Source: Phoronis ovalis
Lineage: Eukaryota > Phoronida > Phoronidae
NCBI GenBank assembly: GCA_028565635.1
Contig: JAOXYB010060590.1
Location: forward strand, 1-10,735
Reading direction: 5' to 3'
Length of the DNA stretch: 10,735 nt
Part shown: piece after piece, positions 6,401 to 10,735 of the stretch
How the letters are laid out: each line of letters starts with the position of its first letter
Numbering within the stretch: position 1 is the first letter of the stretch
Program-made: the position numbers and the translations under genes
Notes under the pieces: model-generated
What the model was told of the DNA's origin: nothing
Database searches by the model: none
The model's input: only the letters and a program-made list of their open reading frames with translations

Positions 6401-7893
6401 CTCGATTACTTCCAACATGGCCGATTGGCAGCCATGTTTGTACCCGAGAGTGCACCTCGCGTCGCGCCCATTTCGGTAAATACGAAACGTTGACTTGACG
6501 ATTCGAAGGTGGATTGACGAAGGCCATGGGTTGGTGGGCGTATTAGGCCAGGTGAAATTTCAAAATGACCTTGAGAAGTAGGTCAAATATCGACATGAAT
6601 CTTTGACAATTTTTATTGCGCATTACACTTTTTTGTCGCGCAATAACTGCTTCAGTTTTTATCCGATCAACTTTATATTTGATACAGGATAAATACAAGT
6701 CAAAATGCAGATCGTCTGTAATTTTGACGTGGATCACGTTCAAGATGGCCGCCTGGCAGCCATGTTTGTTCTCGAGATGTTAGCTCGCAATAGTAGCTTT
6801 TGTTTTTATCGAATCATCTTCATATTAGGTACAGGGTAAGTACTAGTCAAAGTACATGTTGGATATAAGTTTGACTTGACGATTTGAAGGTGGATTCAAG
6901 AAGGCCATGGGTTGGTGGGCGTATTAGGCCAGGTGACATTTCAAAGTGACCTTGAGAAGTACGTCAAATTCCGATACGAATCTTCGACTTTTTTCATTTG
7001 CGGAACAATTTTCTTGTCTTGCAATGACTGCTTCAGTTTCTTTCATGTCAGCTTTACATTAGGTACAAGCTAAATACTAGTCAAAGTGCAAATGGGCAGT
7101 AATTTTGACTTGGATAACTTCCAAGATGGCTGACTGGCAGCCATGTTTGTTCTCGAGATGTTATCTTGCAATAATAGCTTTTGTTTTTGTCGAATCATCT
7201 TCATATTAGGTACAGGGTAAGTACTAGTCAAAGTACATGTTGAATATAAGTTGGACCCTGATTACTTCTAACATGGCCGACTGGTGGCCATTTCGGGAAA
7301 GACGAAGTGATGATTGGATGATTTGAAGGTGGATTCACGAGGTTGGTGGGTGTATTAGACCAAGTGACATTTCAAATTGACCTGGAGAAGTAGGTCAAAT
7401 GCCGATATGAATCTTCGACAGTTTTTGTTGTGCGTAACACTTTCTTTGACGCACAATAACTGCTTCGGTTTTTATCTGATCAGCTTTATATTTGGTACAC
7501 CATTTCGGGAATGACGAAGCAAAACCACCTTTTTTCCTTTTAAACCAAAAATTTTCCCTCTATTATCAACCTCAAAACTCAAAGATGGCTTTGCAACTAA
7601 AGAAACTACATCATATGATGGGCATCTGTGCACCAGCAGACCTCTTGTTAAAGTTGAAAAATCTTGTTGTTTGTTTCTTGTCCAACACTTTAATTTTTCA
7701 TGTTTAATTATTTCCACAGGAGCCAGATTATCAGCCAGATGAGAAAATAGAAGGTTTGAATAAAGCCAATGTCCCACATTTCTGTGATGAGATTCGTCAT
7801 GGAAGACCTCCTTATTCGGATTACTTTAAACTTGTGTTTCGAAACAAAACATTCAGAGTTTATCATGTTCTACCAAATGTATCAAACAGATGA
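278..7893 (+). CDS. DPY19L3: DPY19L3-like protein C-mannosyltransferase, partial (3' eleven exons; 5' end outside window)
   Basis: The spliced frame gives 491 residues plus stop, joining 278-412, 909-1040, 1515-1622, 1955-2028, 2702-2860, 3278-3539, 3851-3907, 4537-4619, 4885-5017, 5240-5398 and 7720-7893. The family consists of multipass ER-membrane GT-C glycosyltransferases. They transfer mannose from dolichyl-phosphate-mannose to tryptophan carbon in WxxW/WxxC motifs of secreted proteins such as thrombospondin-repeat proteins. Visible signatures (residues counted from the first visible codon) are WQFTQF near 18-23, DEHIFKF near 132-138, an LRMKYLWTPYMC membrane segment, EFYDPDTVELMEWI, GSMQLLAGVKLCTGR at 348-362, NHPHYED at 366-372, VILEDSIC at 406-413 and FRNKTF at 474-479. 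Recalled human DPY19L3 shares LAGVKLCTGR, VILEDSIC and the NKTF-type ending, which favours the L3 clade over L1, L2 or L4. The N-terminal part, including the first luminal loop, is upstream. No frameshift or internal stop is seen. The acceptor specificity in this species is inferred from the family only. Confidence 0.95.
413..908 (+). other. DPY19L3 intron, no other feature seen
   Basis: A 496-bp GT-AG intron. It is AT-rich with a T-run near 761-768 and a polypyrimidine tract before the acceptor. Short minus-strand open frames at 274-459 and 470-664 overlap this exon-intron area but resemble nothing, and the first is the reverse of the coding exon. Confidence 0.8.
909..1040 (+). CDS. DPY19L3: DPY19L3 exon b (residues 46-89)
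   Basis: It has 44 whole codons, phase 0. The acceptor is tttttcag ending at 908 and the donor is gtatgt from 1041. It is almost wholly hydrophobic (VVQLISLFSVCLLQF, then MILGSLVLSFI), giving one or two membrane helices. A second AG lies six bases inside the exon, at 913-914, so an in-frame form lacking Ile-Gln is possible. Confidence 0.92.
1041..1514 (+). other. DPY19L3 intron, no other feature seen
   Basis: A 474-bp GT-AG intron. It has an AATAAA at 1435-1440, but the exon before it does not lead to a sensible terminal frame there, so I do not call a poly(A) site. No repeats were noticed. Confidence 0.8.
1515..1622 (+). CDS. DPY19L3: DPY19L3 exon c (residues 90-125)
   Basis: It has 36 whole codons, phase 0. 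The acceptor is tttacag ending at 1514 and the donor is gtaggc from 1623. A basic head (KLQLKKKG) is followed by a hydrophobic helix (IVIAIISVIFEVIAVLTAMI) and a short KLIK tail. That is a typical cytosolic-side positive charge next to a membrane segment. Confidence 0.92.
1955..2028 (+). CDS. DPY19L3: DPY19L3 exon d (residues 126-150, last codon split)
   Basis: It has 24 codons plus two bases. The acceptor is ttttgcag ending at 1954 and the donor is gtaagt from 2029. It encodes a luminal loop containing DDEHIFKFVLTKLGLAKY, recognisable in DPY19L3 as DEHIFKF followed by a KFGL-type segment. The split codon AG|A gives Arg together with the next exon. Confidence 0.92.
2029..2701 (+). other. DPY19L3 intron, no other feature seen
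   Basis: A 673-bp GT-AG intron (also true of the 332-bp intron 1623-1954 and the 417-bp intron 2861-3277). No repeat, RNA gene or nested frame is evident. A loose C-box-like ATGATGT at 2172-2178 with a CTGA near 2222 lacks a terminal stem and is not called a snoRNA. Confidence 0.75.
2702..2860 (+). CDS. DPY19L3: DPY19L3 exon e (residues 150-203, both end codons split)
   Basis: It has one base, 52 codons and two bases. The acceptor is tttgcattttag ending at 2701 and the donor is gtaaaa from 2861. The product starts DFDVQLYLCNGAF, a strongly conserved DPY19 luminal motif (DFD..LYLC...F). A membrane helix near FPIYTMVHVMLLISLAVAVI follows. An alternative AG at 2702-2703 would shift the frame, so the upstream AG is chosen. 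Confidence 0.93.
3278..3539 (+). CDS. DPY19L3: DPY19L3 exon f (residues 203-290)
   Basis: This is the longest exon: one base plus 87 codons. The acceptor is ttcacag ending at 3277 and the donor is gtatgt from 3540. An acidic, poorly conserved cytosolic linker (STETSKNLEEKDNN) comes first. The family motif RPELTFHTVQCTLFGILAF and the membrane segment TLRMKYLWTPYMCVLASFGL follow. If the donor is not used, the frame runs 12 more codons to a TAG at 3576-3578. This could make a truncated isoform. Confidence 0.94.
3776..3781 (+). promoter_or_regulatory. Candidate intronic poly(A) signal AATAAA
   Basis: It sits in the 311-bp intron 3540-3850, about 200 bases after the stop codon that ends the read-through of exon f (TAG, 3576-3578). 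A T-rich stretch (gtttttcacatttgtcg) follows within 20 bases. Use of this site would make a transcript ending before exon g. The signal is visible, its use is inferred. Confidence 0.4.
3851..3907 (+). CDS. DPY19L3: DPY19L3 exon g (residues 291-309)
   Basis: A 57-bp micro-exon of 19 whole codons. The acceptor is cttccgcag ending at 3850 and the donor is gtaagt from 3908. It encodes the basic stretch CVRHAV and the hydrophobic TGLVIATLV, the last membrane helix before the C-terminal luminal domain. It was found by frame continuity and splice signals, being too short to stand out as an open frame. Confidence 0.85.
4200..4426. repeat. 58-bp tandem minisatellite, four copies, intronic
   Basis: Units lie at 4200-4257, 4258-4315, 4316-4373 and 4374-4426. 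The first three are 58 bp, and the fourth is 53 bp because five bases (gaaag) are missing. Copies are nearly identical: unit 3 differs by one base (tcgaaagg for tggaaagg), shared with unit 4. Each unit starts ctaaccctagctgcacc and contains tgtataaatatggactcc. The array is within the 629-bp intron 3908-4536. The near identity suggests recent expansion. Confidence 0.95.
4537..4619 (+). CDS. DPY19L3: DPY19L3 exon h (residues 310-337, last codon split)
   Basis: It has 27 codons plus two bases. The acceptor is ttccttacag ending at 4536 and the donor is gtgagt from 4620. It begins the C-terminal luminal domain. LKELKEFYDPDTVELMEWI is a hallmark of DPY19 proteins (the family form is EFYDPDTVELM.WI). 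The split codon AA|T gives Asn with the next exon. Confidence 0.94.
4885..5017 (+). CDS. DPY19L3: DPY19L3 exon i (residues 337-381)
   Basis: It has one base plus 44 codons. The acceptor is ttttag ending at 4884 and the donor is gtaaaa from 5018. It carries the most diagnostic block of the gene, GSMQLLAGVKLCTGR followed by LTNHPHYED (residues 348-372). The NHPHYED motif is shared by the whole DPY19 family, while LLAGVKLCTGR matches the L3 branch as I recall it. Confidence 0.95.
5122..5236. repeat. 58-bp AT-rich tandem duplication ending at a 3' splice site
   Basis: Copy 1 (5122-5179) and copy 2 (5180-5236) start tttatcataattataatta and end in tctcactt. They differ at only a few bases. Copy 2 runs into the acceptor of exon j (cacttcag, AG at 5238-5239). 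Copy 1 has a T-run at the same place and lacks the CAG, so it is not a second acceptor. It fills most of the 222-bp intron 5018-5239. Confidence 0.93.
5240..5398 (+). CDS. DPY19L3: DPY19L3 exon j (residues 382-434)
   Basis: It has 53 whole codons. The acceptor is cacttcag ending at 5239 and the donor is gtaagt from 5399. It encodes LYKMYGKFSPAEVY, then YVILEDSIC (405-413), then a CRLPDIVDI segment, all parts of the luminal C-terminal domain. The open frame extends upstream through the intron to an ATG-less start and downstream to 5509, but family alignment and splice sites fix the exon ends. Confidence 0.94.
5513..5533. repeat. 21-bp palindrome, 10-bp arms with 1-base spacer
   Basis: The arm ATACATATTG (5513-5522) is followed by T and its exact reverse complement (5524-5533). 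It lies just inside the last intron. A largely alternating purine-pyrimidine tract (gt/gc/ca steps) follows to about 5583. I see no known site in it. Confidence 0.85.
5586..6206. mobile_element. MITE-like non-autonomous DNA transposon with 31-bp inverted ends and TA flanks
   Basis: The left end (5586-5616) and right end (6176-6206) are inverted copies matching at 30 of 31 bases, starting TATTACCCTGATAGTAAG. If the outer TA on each side is the target duplication, the element proper is 5588-6204 (617 bp). TA duplication is the habit of Tc1/mariner-type transposases. No transposase frame is inside, so it would have been moved in trans. The ends also carry 18-bp palindromes of GTAAGACC type: 5599-5616, an imperfect one at 5643-5660, a perfect one at 6125-6142, and another at 6176-6193. 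A half copy lies at 6105-6113. It sits in the last DPY19L3 intron. The family name is unknown to me. Confidence 0.85.
6125..6142. repeat. Perfect 18-bp palindrome in the MITE subterminal region
   Basis: GTAAGACCCGGGTCTTAC reads the same on both strands. It is one of several diverged copies near both ends of the element. Repeated subterminal motifs in DNA transposons often bind the transposase; here that is an inference. Confidence 0.9.
6231..6256. repeat. Imperfect hairpin at the MITE/repeat-array junction
   Basis: CCCATCACTAT (6231-6241) can pair with ATAGTGAATGGG (6245-6256) across a 3-base loop with one bulged base. It begins about 25 bases after the MITE's right end. Confidence 0.7.
6280..7512. 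repeat. Degenerate long-period repeat array filling the last intron
   Basis: The marker ggttggtgggcgtattagg recurs with its ttgg at 6531, 6912 and 7343 (spacings 381 and 431). Each unit holds two related sub-blocks with the theme ggtacagggtaagtac...gtcaaag. These lie near 6353, 6680, 6828, 7061, 7209 and 7494, and pairs are twice exactly about 148 bases apart. Other shared pieces are gaccttgagaagta.gtcaaat, ctgcttcagttttt and aagatggccg..tggcagccat. Copies differ at many sites, so the array is older than the 58-bp minisatellite. The two similar minus-strand open frames here (6212-6418, 6543-6743) are products of the repeat. Whether this is a satellite-like family or nested transposon copies is unclear. 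Confidence 0.85.
7513..7719 (+). other. Distal part of last DPY19L3 intron
   Basis: Unique-looking AT-rich sequence with pyrimidine runs (ccaccttttttccttttaaacc) leading to the acceptor atttccacag. The short open frames on both strands here look like chance frames. Confidence 0.7.
7720..7893 (+). CDS. DPY19L3: DPY19L3 terminal coding exon k (residues 435-491 and stop)
   Basis: It has 57 codons plus TGA at 7891-7893. The acceptor is atttccacag ending at 7719, after a 2.3-kb intron. An acidic variable start (PDYQPDEK) leads into HFCDEI, PPYSDYF and the FRNKTFRVYHVL ending. These match the end of DPY19L3 (recalled as FCEEI, PPY, NKTF.VYKL). NKT at 476-478 is an N-glycosylation sequon in the luminal domain. 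Confidence 0.93.
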   Translation, partial: EPDYQPDEKIEGLNKANVPHFCDEIRHGRPPYSDYFKLVFRNKTFRVYHVLPNVSNR

Positions 7894-8008
7894 CAAGGTG
7901 CCTGAAGTTGAATGCAAGTCACAGAATATATATAGTATGTTTCAAAATTCCATTTAATGATATCAACTATTATTGCATATTCCAATAAATTCCCTACTTT
8001 TTATGTTA
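7894..8008 (+). other. DPY19L3: Putative DPY19L3 3' UTR
   Basis: This is the stretch between the TGA and the expected cleavage point 15-25 bases after the AATAAA at 7984-7989. It is only about 115 bases and AU-rich. The exact end is a guess from the signal. Confidence 0.55.
7984..7989 (+). terminator. DPY19L3: Candidate poly(A) signal AATAAA of DPY19L3
   Basis: This is the first canonical hexamer after the stop codon, 91 bases downstream. A T-rich stretch (ctactttttatgttag) follows in the usual position of the downstream element. A later AATAAA at 8848-8853 could serve a longer 3' UTR. Confidence 0.6.
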
Positions 8009-9082
8009 GATGACACGAGGAGGTATGGAATGTACCATTAAATGAAATATACTGATCAAACACATTAATATGTGCTTATAGTGGGACCTGCTTGTGACAT
8101 GGTTGTGACTAACACTTTAAAAAACATCCGGAATTTACACGTGTTGTGCAGGATGACACTAAAGCAGTATGTATGTATTACTTTTGTCTTATTAAAAGTT
8201 TTTGCTATTTCTCAAATTTGAATCTTTATAACTATTCAAGAAGCAAGTGTATAACAATATTAAAGTCAAAATATATGATGTTCATCAACTAGATGAAAAT
8301 GTTGGGATAAGACATCCATCGGCCGTATGTTTTACGAGATGAGTATGCTACGATTTACCTTTGAACACTTAAATTAGTGAAAGTAATAATGAGGATTACA
8401 TACTAAAGTTGATAGCTTTAGAAAAGAATAATATTCAACAAGAAGTTTCAAAATTCTTTGGTCCATTTTGGCATTATAAGCATATCGGAGATCTGCCATT
8501 GTAAATTATCTTTATTCATATTGCTCATTTGAAGATTTTCAGTAAATAATTATAATGTTCATCATATTCTGTTAACTGTATGCAATGTTTTGACATTTAC
8601 ATTATAATTCATTATATTACGAAACTTTACATTACATGACTGTGATAATGATAGTTTATAATGGCAGCTATCAGAGTTGTACAGAAAAAGGTTGAACTTT
8701 AAACTGAATTGAGTAATTTTGATAATTCTTTTTGGAAAATATTCGTAATGTTCACATCTGGTTATTAAATTTCAGTGGAGATGTTATTGTATAATTGTTT
8801 GTTATTTCTGTAACAAAAGAAGTTTTATCAATTTTATCTTTATGCTAAATAAATATAATTATAATCTTCTACTAATTTTTTAAAGACTTGCTGGCAGATT
8901 CACATCTGGTCAAGTTCATGGAAAAGATTATAATAATAATAAAGTTTATTGTCACAGTAACATATTTTAAAAAGTATATGGTCAAATACAAAAGCAACTA
9001 ATAACAATACTAAATAAAGCTACTAATATGTAAACAACAATATGATTATATCAATATGTGTGCAAACTTGAATACAGATAAT
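8009..9082. other. AT-rich intergenic sequence, no gene seen
   Basis: No frame of note on either strand. There is an AATAAA at 8848-8853 and a short (TAA)n run at about 8929-8942. The latter is followed by aaagtttattgtcac, which may be the tail of an old retroelement on the minus strand, but nothing coding remains. Confidence 0.6.
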
Positions 9083-9330
9083 TTGGATATTTTCGATAAT
9101 TATCAATGCCATCCCGCGGCCATGCCCCTTGCGAACCTACATTAGATATGGAATTATTTGGATATTTTCGATAATTATCAACGTCATCCAATGACCATAC
9201 TCCTTGCGAATCTACATTAGATATCGAATAAATTGGATATTTTCGATTAATTAGCAACGCCATCTGGCGGTCATACTCCTTGCGAATCTAGGACATTCAG
9301 TTAGATATCGGATATTTTCGATAATTATAA
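9083..9330. repeat. 75-bp tandem repeat, about 3.3 copies
   Basis: Units begin with ttggatattttcgat at 9083 and 9158 and 9233. A partial copy starts at about 9308 (tcggatattttcgataatt). Period is 75 bp. Shared later parts are ccttgcgaa.cta, cattagatat and a .catc....gg.cat block. Copies differ at several bases and small indels. Since 75 is a multiple of three, a minus-strand frame (9051-9263) shows 25-residue repeats (NYRKYPN...SNV.SQG.W). It has no gene-like surroundings, so I treat it as non-coding. Confidence 0.92.
9258..9270 (-). promoter_or_regulatory. CTCF-like core motif in the third 75-bp unit
   Basis: Read on the minus strand this is CCGCCAGATGGCG. It fits the published vertebrate CTCF core CCASYAGRKGGCR at 12 of 13 positions. 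The other two units are degraded at this place. A single motif match can arise by chance and binding is unproven. Confidence 0.3.
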
Positions 9331-9693
9331 TTACACTTTTGTAATTAAATCAATTAGTTTCTTACAGTTATCTGGCGTGTCGACAAAATTCACGCTTTTC
9401 TGTCCAATGGGAATCTTAGGAAAATTTGACGAATTTCTTTTTTCAGAGACGTGGAATACGTTTATATCTGTTAAGAACTTTCTGCTGAAAATACTTCGTT
9501 AAAAACAATACTGAAACAATTGTAGAAATATCCACATAAAATCCCTTCGATACTTTCATAGCTGCTTAGTTAAGATTCATGTTTGTAAATGATATTAACC
9601 AATTTATATTATCGCAAACAAAGTATTTACGTTGCTATAATAATGACAACATTGCCATAACAACATTATAAACGAATTTAAGAACTCAGCTGG
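9331..9693. other. Intergenic sequence, nothing recognised
   Basis: AT-rich. No open frame, RNA gene or clear repeat was seen apart from short local repeats such as acaacatt at about 9647-9668. Confidence 0.6.
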
Positions 9694-9735
9694 GTTATAT
9701 GCAGGTTTAGGGTTAGCGTCCGGTTAGCATATAAC
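9694..9735. repeat. Short inverted repeat, 9-bp arms
   Basis: GTTATATGC at 9694-9702 pairs exactly with GCATATAAC at 9727-9735, with a 24-base loop that contains tttagggttagcg. It lies just outside the left end of the next repeat region. Confidence 0.75.
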
Positions 9736-9745
9736 ACCAGTAACG

Positions 9746-10128
9746 GAAGCACCCATCGAGTCTATTCCCCATAATATCTGTTCCCCAGAGGAGTCTGGCT
9801 GGCTGGCTGGCAAACCTTAAACAGTTCGTCCTGCTGGTAATGGGGAACAGATCTAATATTCCCCACATCAGCACCACTAAATGATTTATTTAAGTGCGAA
9901 ACCCTATAATTAAAACATCTTTTTTCGCAAATTTCAGCTGACAGGTAGAATTTCCCTGCATTTTTAGGTAGCTGGTGAATTTAAAAAAATTCAGCTTGCT
10001 GGTGAGTGGGGAACAGAGATGGGCTTTCAAGCTACATTACCAAATGGTTTATCTGGGTATGAAACATGTAAAAAAATAAGTTGGTTTGCTATATAAAGCC
10101 ATAAAAAATTATCCTCGTTGGGTGCTTC
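9746..10128. mobile_element. Possible decayed non-autonomous transposon with 15-bp inverted ends and internal repeats
   Basis: The left GAAGCACCCATCGAG (9746-9760) and right CTCGTTGGGTGCTTC (10114-10128) are inverted copies with one mismatch. Related GTAAC/GTTAC bases lie just outside. Inside, tggggaacagat at 9841-9852 is the exact inverse of 9776-9787. A direct copy of tggggaacaga lies at 10007-10017. The blocks after these (aaatgatttat at 9879 and aaatggtttat at 10042) are also related, about 165 bases apart. A ctgg tetramer run lies at 9795-9810. No transposase frame is seen. It could equally be a chance inverted repeat around an old duplication. Confidence 0.5.
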
Positions 10129-10735
10129 TGCAGTAACATGGCAAGTAGAGAGATGCTGACTGATCGTACAAAAGTGCTTCTGAAAAGACTACAGATTCCT
10201 ATACAGGAAATCACTCAGTGGAAATAACAGAAGAAATTGCATCTTTCAACAAGACGCAGATTGGCACTGTTTATAAATTTAATTCAGTATGTTAACACCA
10301 TACCAGTACGTGCAATTATGACTTATGTGCTGATTGGTCACATGGTAGAGTTTATACAACTCAAAGCAGCTGGAGTCGAGAAATGTTGGCACGTGGGTTA
10401 CGAAACCCGCTCATCACATTTCAAGACATTTCAGGTGACATAATAATCAACTCAGAAAAGTGGTGATTGTTATAAATAATTGTAAAAATGAAACCCACCG
10501 ACCCTGTTAAAGGCCAACAACTACTGACTGAAGGATCTAACTTTACTTCTTCTTCCATTATAGTGCATACCTCTTAGTAGAGTAATTCGCACTTGAGTGT
10601 GTATATGTGCACATGTGCAAAAAATGTTGGTGCTTAAAAAAACAAATTCCTAAACCATATGCACAATATATACAATTATCCATTGATCTTCAGACCAGTT
10701 GGATGTGTTGAAGGCTCGACTTGAAACCTTCCAGC
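10129..10735. other. Intergenic or unidentified sequence at the right edge
   Basis: Three short + frames exist: ATG at 10138 to TAA at 10225-10227 (29 codons), an open stretch 10164-10295 (43 codons) and ATG at 10237 to 10443. None resembles a family I know and none has convincing splice signals and neighbours. They may be chance frames or part of an unrecognised gene that continues to the right. A tatgtgcacatgtgca palindromic patch lies near 10604-10619. Confidence 0.4.

Noticed and set aside
6212-6743. Two minus-strand open frames (6212-6418 and 6543-6743) with similar products.
   Set aside because: They lie at the same place in two copies of the degenerate repeat, and most differences between them change the residue. 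There is no sign of coding selection.
7472-7957. Open frames on both strands around the last exon (minus 7472-7777, plus 7492-7707, plus 7769-7957).
   Set aside because: They are shadows or chance frames. The coding frame of the last exon is fixed by the DPY19L3 ending and TGA at 7891-7893; the 7769-7957 frame overlaps it out of phase.
9701-9720. Telomere-like tttagggttag.
   Set aside because: Only about one and a half units, so a chance match within a hairpin loop.

Overview
This window is eukaryotic and most likely comes from an invertebrate animal. It is AT-rich, its one clear gene is split by GT-AG introns, and its non-coding part carries a MITE-like element and several minisatellites. 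I cannot name the phylum from sequence alone. No prokaryotic, viral, CRISPR or toxin system is visible.

The only gene I can support is on the + strand. It is the 3' two thirds of a DPY19-like 3 gene (DPY19L3, a C-mannosyltransferase of the endoplasmic reticulum membrane). Eleven exons lie at 278-412, 909-1040, 1515-1622, 1955-2028, 2702-2860, 3278-3539, 3851-3907, 4537-4619, 4885-5017, 5240-5398 and 7720-7893. All ten introns between them have GT...AG ends. The reading frame joins without a break across every junction and gives 491 residues plus a TGA stop at 7891-7893. From memory of the human protein (about 716 residues), roughly the first 220 residues should lie upstream of base 1. A poly(A) signal follows at 7984-7989.

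Layout: 1-277 is the tail of an upstream intron. From 278 to 5398 the exons are separated by introns of about 0.2-0.7 kb. One of these (3908-4536) carries a 58-bp minisatellite. Another (5018-5239) carries a separate 58-bp duplication that runs into its own 3' splice site. The last intron (5399-7719, 2.3 kb) is much the largest. It holds a palindrome, a roughly 617-bp MITE-like element with 31-bp inverted ends, and a degenerate repeat array of about 1.2 kb.

Downstream of the gene, 7894-10735 is non-coding as far as I can see. It has a 75-bp tandem repeat (9083-9330) with one CTCF-like motif, and a composite inverted/direct-repeat region (about 9694-10128) that may be a decayed non-autonomous transposon. 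The short open frames seen elsewhere look like chance or repeat-derived frames.

There is no convincing undescribed system here. The items most worth a second look are a possible intronic-polyadenylation isoform of the DPY19L3 gene, the palindrome-bearing MITE, and the splice-site-associated duplication.
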